From VRUE01 sp040901495 (GTDB taxonomy: Bacteria; Actinomycetota; Thermoleophilia; Solirubrobacterales; 70-9), in NCBI GenBank assembly GCA_040901495.1, contig JBBDYO010000070.1, positions 1 to 14,237 on the forward strand: a stretch of 14,237 bases of DNA, written 5' to 3'. The notes beneath the pieces are model-generated. The model saw only the letters and a program-made list of their open reading frames with translations. It was not told the origin of the DNA and did not search any database. Positions 1-7,786 of the stretch are shown piece after piece. A program made the translations under genes and the position numbers. Position 1 is the first letter of the stretch. Every line of letters begins with the position of its first letter.

Positions 1-73
1 GGCAAGCCCGAGGACGAAGATCCAGTGCCGGTTTGCAGCCGGCTGAGGTGTGCTGGGTTGGGAGGAGTCATCG
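1..73. other. Spacer after rplB, possible start of an unidentified gene
   Basis: This is the stretch downstream of rplB in the operon direction (minus strand). In most bacteria rpsS (S19) follows at once, but no S19-like N-terminus is visible in any minus-strand frame. An ATG at 71-69, two nucleotides after the rplB stop, opens a minus-strand frame that stays open to the window edge (23 codons, beginning MTPPNPAHLS). AGG lies about 8 nt upstream of that ATG. I do not recognise the peptide. A short inverted repeat (GCCGG at 27-31, CCGGC at 39-43) could be a weak hairpin. It may be a longer rplB-rpsS spacer or the start of a non-standard gene. Confidence 0.3.
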
Positions 74-919
74 CTACCTGCTCTTTTTCTTTCCGCGACG
101 ACGGCCGCGCACGATGTAGCGATCCGACTGCTTGCCCTTCTTGCGCGTCCTGTAGCCAAGGGTCGGCTTGCCCCAGGGCGTTACCGGATGCCCGCCGGGG
201 GTGTGGTGGGCCTCGCCTCCGCCGTGCGGGTGGTCGACGGGGTTCATCGCCACCCCCCTCGACTGCGGGCGCTTGCCCTTGTGGCGGTTGCGCCCCGCCT
301 TGCCGATCTTCATGTTCTGGTGCTCGGGGTTGGAGAGCGAGCCCACGGTGGCCCGGCACTCGGCGCGGACCAGCCGCATCTCCGAGGACGGCAGCCGCAA
401 GGTGACCATCTCGCCCTCCTTGGCGGCGAGCTGGATCGCGGTCCCCGCCGCACGGCCGAGCTTGCCTCCCTGACCGGGAATCAACTCGACGTTGTGCACG
501 ATCGTGCCGGTCGGCATCTCACCCAGCGTCAGCGCGTGGCCGGGTTTGATGTCGGCGCCCGCACCCGACTGGACCTGATCGCCGACCGCGAGCCCCGCCG
601 GGGCGAGGATGTAGCTCTTCTGGCCGTCGGCGTAGTGGAGCAGGGCGATGTAGCAGCTGCGGTTCGGGTCGTACTCGATGCTCGCCACCGTGCCGGGGAC
701 GCTGTCCTTGAGCCGCTTGAAGTCGATGCGGCGGTAGCGGCGCTTCGCGCCGCCGCCACGATGCCGCGCGGTAATGCGGCCGTTGACGTTGCGCCCACCC
801 GACTTGCGCAGGCCTTCGGTCAGCTTCCGTTCCGGCTCGGAGGCCGTCAGCGACTCGCGCAGCGGGTACGTCGCGAAGCGGCGCCCGGGGCTGGTCGGTT
901 TTGTTTTGCGGTTAGCCAT
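74..919 (-). CDS. rplB: 50S ribosomal protein L2
   Basis: L2 is a primary 23S rRNA-binding protein of the large subunit, needed for subunit association and located near the peptidyl-transferase centre. The 281-residue product has about the usual family length. It carries the highly conserved VDHPHGGGE segment at residues 228-236, whose histidine is the functionally important one, followed by the Gly/Pro-rich HPVTPWGKPT stretch. The C-terminus is a basic tail ending RGRRRGKKKSR. The ATG at 919 has a modest upstream GGGAT. The gene starts 8 nt after the rplW stop and is clearly co-transcribed with rpsJ-rplC-rplD-rplW. The stop is TAG at 76-74. Confidence 0.98.
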   Translation of the reverse strand: MANRKTKPTSPGRRFATYPLRESLTASEPERKLTEGLRKSGGRNVNGRITARHRGGGAKRRYRRIDFKRLKDSVPGTVASIEYDPNRSCYIALLHYADGQKSYILAPAGLAVGDQVQSGAGADIKPGHALTLGEMPTGTIVHNVELIPGQGGKLGRAAGTAIQLAAKEGEMVTLRLPSSEMRLVRAECRATVGSLSNPEHQNMKIGKAGRNRHKGKRPQSRGVAMNPVDHPHGGGEAHHTPGGHPVTPWGKPTLGYRTRKKGKQSDRYIVRGRRRGKKKSR

Positions 920-927
920 CTCTATCC

Positions 928-1221
928 CTACGCGGTCTCGGCGCCCTCGAACAGCTCGAGCCGTTCTCCCGGGGCCAGCTGGACTACTGCCTTCTTCCAG
1001 CCCCTGGTCTTGCCTTTTTGGAGGTTGCGGCGCTTTGGCTTGGGGCGCACCTTCGAGGTGCGTACCCGGGCCACGCTGACGTTGAAGATCTCCTCGACCG
1101 CGGCGGCGATCTGCGTCTTGTGGGCACGATCGTCGACCCTGAACGTGTACGTGCCCTCGCCCATCAGCGCGTAGCTCTTCTCCGAGACGACCGGGCTGAT
1201 GATCACCGTGCGCGCGTCCAT
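928..1221 (-). CDS. rplW: 50S ribosomal protein L23
   Basis: L23 lies at the polypeptide exit tunnel and docks trigger factor and the signal recognition particle. The 97-residue protein starts MDARTVIISPVVSEKS, the usual L23 opening (I-x-x-P-x-x-(S/T)-E-K). It also has the conserved basic loop (residues 52-75) ending in GKTRGWKKAVV. I chose the ATG at 1221-1219 because the family begins here. The frame stays open upstream to 1410, but that part is the rplD shadow. The ATG shares one base with the rplD TGA stop, so the two are translationally coupled. AGGAG lies about 11 nt upstream, inside rplD. Confidence 0.97.
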   Translation of the reverse strand: MDARTVIISPVVSEKSYALMGEGTYTFRVDDRAHKTQIAAAVEEIFNVSVARVRTSKVRPKPKRRNLQKGKTRGWKKAVVQLAPGERLELFEGAETA

Positions 1222-1832
1222 CAGCTCAGCTTCTCCTGGAGATTCGCCAGCGCGCCCTCGGAGATGACGATCGAGGCGGCGCCGATCACGTCGGCCACGC
1301 CAATCGCCCCGACCTCGGCCACGCTGACCCGCTCGATATTGCGGAAGCTCTTCAGCGCACCGGTCTCCTCGGCCTGCAGGACGACGAGGGTGGGGCGCTT
1401 CGCGCCCCATTTATCCAGCGCTTTGACGGCTGTTTTGGTGGAGGGCGTCTCGAACGCGGCTGGGTCGAGGACGGCGACGGAATCCCGCTCGGCATGCACC
1501 GAGAGCGCCGCACGCATCGCCTTGCGGCGGGCTTTGCGGTTGACCTTGACCGTGTAGCGGCGCGGCTTGGGGCCAAAGGCGACGCCGCCGCCGTAGCGGT
1601 TGGGCACGCCGAGCGTCCCGGCGCGCGCACGACCGGTTCCCTTCTGGCGCCAGGCCTTGGCGGTGGTAAACGCGACCTCTCCGCGGGTCAGGGTCGAGGC
1701 GGTTCCACGCCGGCGCGCCGCGAGGTCGGCACGAGCCGCCTCGTGGACCAGCGACTGGTGAAAGGGCTCCGCGAACAGCTCTTTGGGCAGGTCCGCGTTG
1801 CCCGTCTTGCCGAGCACCGGGGCTTTAGCCAT
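1221..1832 (-). CDS. rplD: 50S ribosomal protein L4
   Basis: L4 is an early-assembly 23S rRNA-binding protein whose extended loop lines the exit tunnel; in some bacteria it also autoregulates the S10 operon. The 203 residues match the usual length. The tunnel-loop signature WRQKGTGRAR is at 61-70, followed by GVPNRYGGGVAFGPKPRRY. The ATG at 1832 has the strongest Shine-Dalgarno of the operon, GGAGGT at 1846-1841, 8 nt away. The start overlaps the end of rplC by 8 nt (1825-1832), and the stop overlaps the rplW start by one base. No frame damage is seen. Confidence 0.97.
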   Translation of the reverse strand: MAKAPVLGKTGNADLPKELFAEPFHQSLVHEAARADLAARRRGTASTLTRGEVAFTTAKAWRQKGTGRARAGTLGVPNRYGGGVAFGPKPRRYTVKVNRKARRKAMRAALSVHAERDSVAVLDPAAFETPSTKTAVKALDKWGAKRPTLVVLQAEETGALKSFRNIERVSVAEVGAIGVADVIGAASIVISEGALANLQEKLS

Positions 1833-2454
1833 CGGTCCTCACCTCCACCACCGCGTTGCGCGAGCCCGGCACCGAGCCCTTGATCAGCAGCAGGTTGCGC
1901 TCAACGTCGACGTCGGCGATCTCGAGTCCCCGCTGGGTGGCCCGCTTGTTCCCCATCTGGCCCGGCATCCGCATCCCTTTGAAGACGCGGGCGGGGAAGG
2001 CGCTGGCGCCAATCGAACCGGGGGCGCGTACGTTGTGAGAGCCGTGGCTGACGGGGCCGCGACTGAAGTTATGGCGCTTGATCCCGCCCTGGAAGCCCTT
2101 GCCGATCGAGATGCCGGAGACCTTCACCTTCTGGCCGGCCTCAAAAACCGCAACCGTGACGTCGTCGCCGATCTTTGGGCCCTCCTCGGCACCGAGGTCC
2201 TCGTTGCGGAACTCGACCAGGTGGCGCATCGGCGCCGCACCGGCCTTCTTCAGGTGACCCTCCTCGGCCTTGGTCAGCTTTCCCTCCTTGACCTCGCCAA
2301 AGGCGAGCTGAACGGCGGCATAGCCGTCGCGCTCCTGCTCGCGAACCGCGGTCACCTTGCAGGGACCGGCCTCGATCACCGTCACCGGCACGACCGTCCC
2401 GTCCTCGCGAAAGACCTGCGTCATCCCAAGCTTCTTTCCGAGAATCGCGGCCAT
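1825..2454 (-). CDS. rplC: 50S ribosomal protein L3
   Basis: L3 is an early 23S rRNA-binding protein that reaches toward the peptidyl-transferase centre. The 209-residue product opens MAAILGKKLGMTQVF, typical of the family. It holds the conserved block KGFQGGIKRHNF at 119-130 followed by SRGPVSHGSH, and then GSIGASAFPARVFKG at 146-160. The glutamine that PrmB methylates in E. coli L3 has no clear equivalent here (ASAFPAR), as expected outside the proteobacteria. The ATG at 2454 lies 4 nt after the rpsJ stop and has only a weak ribosome-binding site, so it is probably coupled to rpsJ. Confidence 0.97.
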   Translation of the reverse strand: MAAILGKKLGMTQVFREDGTVVPVTVIEAGPCKVTAVREQERDGYAAVQLAFGEVKEGKLTKAEEGHLKKAGAAPMRHLVEFRNEDLGAEEGPKIGDDVTVAVFEAGQKVKVSGISIGKGFQGGIKRHNFSRGPVSHGSHNVRAPGSIGASAFPARVFKGMRMPGQMGNKRATQRGLEIADVDVERNLLLIKGSVPGSRNAVVEVRTDG

Positions 2455-2458
2455 CTGC

Positions 2459-2779
2459 CTAGAGTCGGATCTCGATGTCGACGCCGGCGGGGAGCGAGTC
2501 CAGCCGCTGCAGCGAGTCGACGGTTTTCGGGGACGGCTGGAGGATGTCGATCAGCCGCTTGTGGGTCCGAATCTCGAAGTGCTCGCGCGAGTCCTTGTCC
2601 TTGAACGGGGAGCGGATCACGCAATAGACGTTTTTGTCGGTCGGCAGGGGGACCGGGCCCGACACCCTGGCGCCTGTCCTCTCGGCGGTCTCGACGATCT
2701 CGCGGGCAGCCCGATCTATGGCGTCGTGGTCATACGCCTTGAGTCGGATTCGGATTTTCTGTGCCGCTATCGCTGCCAC
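2459..2779 (-). CDS. rpsJ: 30S ribosomal protein S10
   Basis: S10 is a small-subunit head protein and, as NusE, a partner of NusB/NusG in antitermination and transcription-translation coupling. The 106-residue sequence is full length: QKIRIRLKAYDH, then SGPVPLPTDK, and RTHKRLIDILQP. The start is a GTG at 2779-2777, the only start codon in frame ahead of the conserved block; it adds about five residues to the usual N-terminus. There is no classical Shine-Dalgarno, but an uninterrupted 21-nt purine run in the mRNA ends 6 nt upstream (2786-2806). It is the first gene of the rpsJ-rplC-rplD-rplW-rplB cluster. Confidence 0.97.
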   Translation of the reverse strand: MAAIAAQKIRIRLKAYDHDAIDRAAREIVETAERTGARVSGPVPLPTDKNVYCVIRSPFKDKDSREHFEIRTHKRLIDILQPSPKTVDSLQRLDSLPAGVDIEIRL

Positions 2780-2785
2780 GTCGAA

Positions 2786-2806
2786 CTCTTTTTTCTCTTT
2801 CTTTTC
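2786..2806 (-). promoter_or_regulatory. Purine-rich translation-initiation region of rpsJ
   Basis: The plus strand has an unbroken pyrimidine run here, so the rpsJ mRNA carries 21 consecutive purines, mainly A with scattered G, ending 6 nt before the GTG start. It contains AAAGAG but no GGAG. It probably acts as an A-rich initiation region in place of a strong Shine-Dalgarno. This role is inferred. Confidence 0.4.
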
Positions 2807-2828
2807 GCACGGCCTTTACCGCGCGGAA

Positions 2829-2878
2829 GGGGCGCCGCCCTTGGGATCTCTGAACTTTGCTCAGAGGGGGCGCCGCCC
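2829..2878. repeat. Paired GGGGCGCCGCCC repeats around a small hairpin in the tuf-rpsJ spacer
   Basis: The 12-mer GGGGCGCCGCCC occurs twice in direct orientation, at 2829-2840 and 2867-2878. Between the copies is a perfect 6-bp inverted repeat, CTCTGA (2848-2853) and TCAGAG (2861-2866), with a 7-nt loop. The arrangement lies in the untranslated region ahead of rpsJ and may fold into a leader structure. I cannot assign it to a known ribosomal-protein leader class. Confidence 0.5.
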
Positions 2879-2923
2879 CGGTCGTATGTCTTTGCAGTTG
2901 TCTCGCCGCCCCAAGCGACGAGA

Positions 2924-2943
2924 GGGCGGGCCTAAGCCCGCCC
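2924..2943 (-). terminator. GC-rich stem-loop just after tuf
   Basis: A perfect 8-bp inverted repeat, GGGCGGGC (2924-2931) and GCCCGCCC (2936-2943) with a 4-nt loop, begins 7 nt beyond the tuf stop. No U-tract follows on the minus strand, so it is not a classical intrinsic terminator. It could be a partial terminator, an RNA 3'-end stabiliser or a processing site that separates the abundant tuf message from the S10 cluster. Confidence 0.5.
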
Positions 2944-2950
2944 CAAGTTG

Positions 2951-4135
<1,185 letters not shown>

Positions 4136-4206
4136 CGCTCTCCGTTCTACCTTTCGAAATCGTGTTCTGTCTGGTTTGCCTGGTTAAGTTTGTTGCGGTC
4201 GTGCCT

Positions 4207-4227
4207 GGCAGGGCATTTTGCCTTGCC
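4207..4227 (-). other. Imperfect hairpin in the tuf leader
   Basis: GGCAGGGC (4207-4214) and GCCTTGCC (4220-4227) form an 8-bp stem with one mismatch around a 5-nt loop. It lies between the proposed tuf -10 box and the tuf start, so it would be in the 5' leader of a tuf-specific transcript. It has no following U-tract on the minus strand. Its function is unknown. Confidence 0.35.
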
Positions 4228-4244
4228 TCCGGGCGAACCTGGGA

Positions 4245-4250
4245 AATATA
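4245..4250 (-). promoter_or_regulatory. Candidate -10 box of a tuf promoter
   Basis: On the minus strand this reads TATATT, five of six matches to TATAAT and an AT-rich island in otherwise GC-rich sequence. It lies in the fusA-tuf spacer. I see no convincing -35 hexamer at 16-18 nt. The predicted transcript would start near 4238 and carry a leader of about 100 nt with the GGAG ribosome-binding site of tuf. A separate tuf promoter in this position is common in other bacteria. Confidence 0.4.
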
Positions 4251-4280
4251 GCCAGATACCCGCGTCGGTCGCGGCTGGGG

Positions 4281-6392
4281 TCAGGACGTTGCACCCACCG
4301 GCTCGCCTGCGCGGTGCTCGACGATCTCTTCCGCGATGCTCGCCGGCACCTCCTCGTAACGCTCGAACTGCATCGTGTAGGTGGCCCGGCCCTGGGTCGA
4401 GGAGCGCAGGTCGGTTGCGTAGCCGAACATCTCACCGAGCGGGACAAACGCCTGCACAGCGAGTGCGTTGCCGCGCTGCTCCTGGCCCTGCACCTTGCCG
4501 CGGCGGCGCGAAAGATCGCCGATCACATCGCCGAGAAAGTCCTCGGGAGTGACCACCTCAACCGCCATCACCGGCTCGAGCAGAACTGGGTCGGCCCTGC
4601 GGGCCGCCTCCTGGATCGCCATCGAGCCGGCGATTTTGAAGGCCATCTCCGAAGAGTCGACATCGTGGAAGGAGCCGTCGATCAGTTCGACCTTGACGTC
4701 GACCATCGGGTAGCCGGCCTTGACGCCGTTCTCAAGCGCCTCCTTCATCCCCTGCTCGGCGGGGCCAATGTATTCGCCGGGGATGGTGCCGCCCTTGATC
4801 TTGTTGATGAACTCGAAGCCCTCTCCCGGCGCCGGCTCGAGGTTGATCACAACGTGGCCGAACTGGCCGCGGCCACCGGTCTGACGAACGAAGCGAGCCT
4901 CGACCTTCTTGACGTCCTTGCGGACCGTCTCGCGGTAGGCGACCTGCGGCTTGCCGACGTTGGCGTCGACTTTGAACTCGCGCAGCATCCGGTCGACGAT
5001 CACCTCGAGGTGGAGCTCGCCCATCCCGTGGATCAGCGTCTGCCCGGTTTCCTCGTCGCTTTCGATCCGGAAGGTCGGGTCCTCCTCGCCGAGCCGCTGC
5101 AGGGCGTTGCCCATCTTCTCCTGGTCGGCTTTGGTTTTCGGCTCGATCGCGACGGCGATCACCGTCTCCGGGAATTCGATGCTCTCCAGCGCGATCGGCG
5201 CGTCAGGCGCGGCGAGGGTGTCGCCGGTGCTCGTTTCCTTGAGGCCGACGCCGGCGCAGATGTCGCCCGAGTAGCACTCGTCGATCTCCTCGCGGCTGTT
5301 GGCGTGCATCATCAGCAGCCGGCCGATGCGCTCCGTCTTGCCGGTTTTGACGTTGAGGACGCGACCGCCTTTCTCGAGCTTGCCGGAGTAGACGCGGAAG
5401 TAGGTGAGCTTGCCGACATAGGGGTCGGTCATGATCTTGAAGGCGAGGGCGGCGAACGGCCCATTGTCGTCGGCGGGGCGCTCGGCCTCAGTCGCCTCGG
5501 ACTGACCTTTGCCGGGCGCCACCACTCCGGTAACCGGCGGGACCTCGAGCGGCGAGGGAAGCAGGGCGATGATCGAGTCGAGCAACGGCTGCACGCCCTT
5601 GTTCTTGAACGAGGTGCCGCAGAGGACGGGGGTGACCTTGGTGTCGAGGCAGGCCCGGTGCAGGGAGCTGAGCAGCCGCTCCGGCGCGATCTCCTCTTCG
5701 CCGAGGTAGGCCTCCATCAGCTCGTCGTCGTAGTCGGCGCAGGCCTCGATCAGCTGGGTCCGGTATTCCTCGGCCTGGTCGACGAGGTCGGCCGGTATCT
5801 CGGTCGTCTCGAACTCGGTGCCGAGCTCGTCCTGCCAGATCAGCGCCTTCATCTCGATGAGATCCACGATGCCGACGAAGTCGCCCTCGCTGCCGATCGG
5901 CAACTGAATCGGCAGCGGGTTGGCGCCGAGGCGGTCCTTCATCGTCTCCACCGCGTTGAAGAAGTCGGCGCCTGTCCTGTCCATCTTGTTGATGTAGGCG
6001 AAGCGCGGCACCGCGTACTTGTCCGCCTGGCGCCAGACCGTCTCGGACTGCGGCTCGACGCCGGCAACCGCGTCGAAGACGGCAACCGCACCGTCGAGCA
6101 CGCGCAGGCTCCGCTCGACCTCGACCGTGAAATCGACGTGGCCCGGGGTGTCGATGATGTTGATCCGGTGGCCCTTCCACTCGCAGGCGGTGGCGGCGGA
6201 GGTGATCGTGATCCCGCGCTCCTGCTCCTGTTCCATCCAGTCCATGACGGCGGCGCCCTCGTGGACCTCGCCGATTTTGTGGGTGCGGCCGGTGTAGTAG
6301 AGGATGCGCTCGGTCGTCGTCGTCTTACCGGCGTCGATGTGCGCCATGATGCCGATGTTGCGCGTTTTCTCTAGGGGGAAGTTACGTGGCAT
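4281..6392 (-). CDS. fusA: Elongation factor G
   Basis: EF-G is the GTPase that drives tRNA-mRNA translocation and, with RRF, ribosome recycling. The product has 703 residues, the family's normal length. GTPase motifs: AHIDAGKT at 17-24, RGITI at 59-63, DTPGHVD at 81-87 and NKMD at 135-138. The domain III signature IHGMGELHLEVIVDR and the domain IV segment GGRGQFGHV are also present. The ATG at 6392 has no Shine-Dalgarno; instead TACCTT ends 6 nt upstream, suggesting a leaderless mRNA. fusA normally follows rpsG in one operon. Here it faces a divergent gene across 18 bp and must use its own promoter. Confidence 0.98.
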   Translation of the reverse strand: MPRNFPLEKTRNIGIMAHIDAGKTTTTERILYYTGRTHKIGEVHEGAAVMDWMEQEQERGITITSAATACEWKGHRINIIDTPGHVDFTVEVERSLRVLDGAVAVFDAVAGVEPQSETVWRQADKYAVPRFAYINKMDRTGADFFNAVETMKDRLGANPLPIQLPIGSEGDFVGIVDLIEMKALIWQDELGTEFETTEIPADLVDQAEEYRTQLIEACADYDDELMEAYLGEEEIAPERLLSSLHRACLDTKVTPVLCGTSFKNKGVQPLLDSIIALLPSPLEVPPVTGVVAPGKGQSEATEAERPADDNGPFAALAFKIMTDPYVGKLTYFRVYSGKLEKGGRVLNVKTGKTERIGRLLMMHANSREEIDECYSGDICAGVGLKETSTGDTLAAPDAPIALESIEFPETVIAVAIEPKTKADQEKMGNALQRLGEEDPTFRIESDEETGQTLIHGMGELHLEVIVDRMLREFKVDANVGKPQVAYRETVRKDVKKVEARFVRQTGGRGQFGHVVINLEPAPGEGFEFINKIKGGTIPGEYIGPAEQGMKEALENGVKAGYPMVDVKVELIDGSFHDVDSSEMAFKIAGSMAIQEAARRADPVLLEPVMAVEVVTPEDFLGDVIGDLSRRRGKVQGQEQRGNALAVQAFVPLGEMFGYATDLRSSTQGRATYTMQFERYEEVPASIAEEIVEHRAGEPVGATS

Positions 6393-6397
6393 GGTCT

Positions 6398-6404
6398 TAA
6401 GGTA
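6398..6404. promoter_or_regulatory. Overlapping divergent -10-like boxes between fusA and the membrane-protein gene
   Basis: The 7-bp sequence TAAGGTA reads TAAGGT on the plus strand (6398-6403), 7 nt before the GTG at 6411. It reads TACCTT on the minus strand (6404-6399), 6 nt before the fusA ATG at 6392. Both fit the TANNNT core of actinobacterial -10 elements, at spacings that would put the transcription start at or next to the start codon. No clear -35 hexamer is seen on either side. AAGG at 6399-6402 could also serve as a weak ribosome-binding site for the plus-strand gene. Confidence 0.45.
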
Positions 6405-6410
6405 AGCGTT

Positions 6411-7523
6411 GTGTCGAAACGGGGACGAATAAACCGCAAGCCTGCCGGCAAGAAGAGCCGGGATCGGCGCATGAAAAAGGCCCTCGCGGGCCCGGCGAAA
6501 CGTTCACGAAAAAAGAAGCCTGAGCGACGCGGAATAGTAGCAGCGGCGCGGCGGCGCATACGAGCCGCGCTGGCCACTGCCCAGAAGCGAACCCGGGCGC
6601 TTGACCGTGCAGCCAATCGCCGCCTCCAACGCGCTTGGCCGAAGATCGAGCGCCGGGTGCGGCCGATTTGGACCAAGGTGGCGCCCCGTGGCCGGGCGCT
6701 TAGGACACGGGCTGGGCGATGGGCTCGGGCCGTGCGGGCAAGGGCACGACGCGTTTGGGCAAGGGGAGGACGCTGGGCCCGCTGGGTGGGCAGGCGGCTG
6801 CGCCCCATCCCCGTGCGGTTCCTGCGCGTCCTTGGGGCGATCGAGAGACGCCTGCGCAAAGTTGCCGCCCTGGCGAGGCGAGCGGCGGTCCGTGGCAGCG
6901 CAGTCCTCACCCCCGACCGGGCGATCTGTGGGGTCATCGTCGCCTCCGCCATCTGTCTGATCGCCTCGCAGTTCATCGACTACCGGGCGGTCGAGGTCGG
7001 CCAGCCCGGCTACGCGGGCCTGCCGGCGGCCACACCGCCCAAGGTCGACGTCAAGACGGCGGGCGAGGCTCATGCCTACCTGTTGATCCCGGTGGCGCTG
7101 CTGGCCGTCGCCCTCGCCGTGGGCGCAGTGCGAACCGGCCGGCGACAGCTGGGCCGCATCGTTGCCGCCCTTGGAGCGCTCAGCCTCGCGGTCATCCTGT
7201 TGGTGGACATGCCAAGCGGCCTCGATGCCGGCGCCCAGACGTCGAGATTCTCCGGCGCGGTCGCGGTTCTCGACGATGGCTTCTACGCCGAGCTGGCCTC
7301 GGCGGCCGGCCTGATCCTTGGCGGCATGCTGCTTGTGGCCGCCCCCAAGGCGGCGGCCCGCTACCATGCCCGCCGGTGCCGAACACGAACCAACTCATTC
7401 GCAAGGGCCGCAAGCGCCCTAAGAAGAAGACGACCACGCCGGGCCTCAAGTCGGGGCAAGGGCGCAAGAAGCGCGTCTCCGCGCCGCAGCGGCGCGGAGT
7501 CTGCACCCGCGTCGCGACCGTAA
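6411..7523 (+). CDS. Arg/Lys-rich four-helix membrane protein upstream of rpsL
   Basis: I recognise no named family. Residues 1-170 are extremely basic, with about 60 Arg/Lys and only about six acidic residues, and with spaced Trp residues (76, 87, 104, 116, 122, 125). They look like amphipathic helices able to bind nucleic acid or a membrane surface. Four hydrophobic segments follow at about 171-189, 222-240, 248-266 and 293-312. Between helices 1 and 2 is DYRAVEVGQPGY, a style I associate with unnamed thermoleophilian membrane proteins (recalled, unverified). The GTG start sits 18 bp from fusA on the opposite strand. Residues 323-370 are read from the start of rpsL in another frame, a 148-nt overlap. 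The true C-terminus may be nearer residue 320 if an indel hides a stop. The reading is supported by its membrane topology; a 287-codon antisense frame looks like a shadow. Confidence 0.7.
   Translation: MSKRGRINRKPAGKKSRDRRMKKALAGPAKRSRKKKPERRGIVAAARRRIRAALATAQKRTRALDRAANRRLQRAWPKIERRVRPIWTKVAPRGRALRTRAGRWARAVRARARRVWARGGRWARWVGRRLRPIPVRFLRVLGAIERRLRKVAALARRAAVRGSAVLTPDRAICGVIVASAICLIASQFIDYRAVEVGQPGYAGLPAATPPKVDVKTAGEAHAYLLIPVALLAVALAVGAVRTGRRQLGRIVAALGALSLAVILLVDMPSGLDAGAQTSRFSGAVAVLDDGFYAELASAAGLILGGMLLVAAPKAAARYHARRCRTRTNSFARAASALRRRRPRRASSRGKGARSASPRRSGAESAPASRP
7362..7367 (+). promoter_or_regulatory. Candidate -10 box for a leaderless rpsL transcript
   Basis: TACCAT fits TANNNT and ends 8 nt before the rpsL GTG at 7376. 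No Shine-Dalgarno is found within 15 nt of that GTG; the nearest purine-rich stretch, AAGGCGG, is about 22-28 nt away. A transcript starting at or next to the GTG would be leaderless. The alternative is coupling to the upstream frame, which runs through this point. Confidence 0.3.
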
Positions 7524-7771
7524 CGCCGAAGAAGCCGAACTCGGCGCTGCGCAAGATCGCGAGGGTGCGACTCACCAACGGGATGGAGGTAACCACCTAC
7601 ATCCCAGGCGAGGGCCACAACCTTCAGGAGCACTCGGTGGTGCTGATCAGGGGCGGGCGAGTCAAGGATTTGCCGGGCGTGCGCTACAAGGTCGTGCGCG
7701 GCACCCTCGACGCAGCCGGCGTCTCCGATCGCAAGCAGGCCCGCTCTCGCTACGGGGTCAAAGCCAGCTAG
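7376..7771 (+). CDS. rpsL: 30S ribosomal protein S12
   Basis: S12 sits at the decoding centre and controls accuracy. The 131-residue protein begins at a GTG (7376-7378) that gives MPNTNQLIRKGRKR, matching the family N-terminus. It has the longer pre-loop insertion seen in many Gram-positives (residues 19-40). PKKPNSALRK at 51-60 and GGRVKDLPG at 93-101 are intact, with lysines at the positions where streptomycin-resistance substitutions occur, so the allele looks wild type. The frame stays open further upstream, but that is coding sequence of the membrane protein. rpsG follows after 15 nt. The gene is on the strand opposite to fusA/tuf, unlike the usual str operon. Confidence 0.97.
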   Translation: MPNTNQLIRKGRKRPKKKTTTPGLKSGQGRKKRVSAPQRRGVCTRVATVTPKKPNSALRKIARVRLTNGMEVTTYIPGEGHNLQEHSVVLIRGGRVKDLPGVRYKVVRGTLDAAGVSDRKQARSRYGVKAS

Positions 7772-7786
7772 CCTGGCCAGTCGACG

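Noticed and set aside
928..1410. Longer rplW starting at 1410
   Set aside because: The extra N-terminus lies inside rplD and is not L23-like; the family start is the ATG at 1221.
4218..6374. 718-codon open frame on the plus strand
   Set aside because: It is antisense to fusA; long antisense frames are expected in GC-rich genes. The translation has shadow composition and no domain.
6504..7367. 287-codon minus-strand frame opposite the membrane protein
   Set aside because: It is rich in His/Pro/Gly with no hydrophobic segments or motifs, whereas the plus-strand reading gives a coherent membrane protein.
7366..7422. ATG at 7366 as the rpsL start
   Set aside because: It is in a different frame and stops after 18 codons; the GTG at 7376 gives the conserved S12 N-terminus.
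7376..7771. Streptomycin-resistant rpsL allele
   Set aside because: The key lysines in PKKPNS and VKDLPG are wild type.
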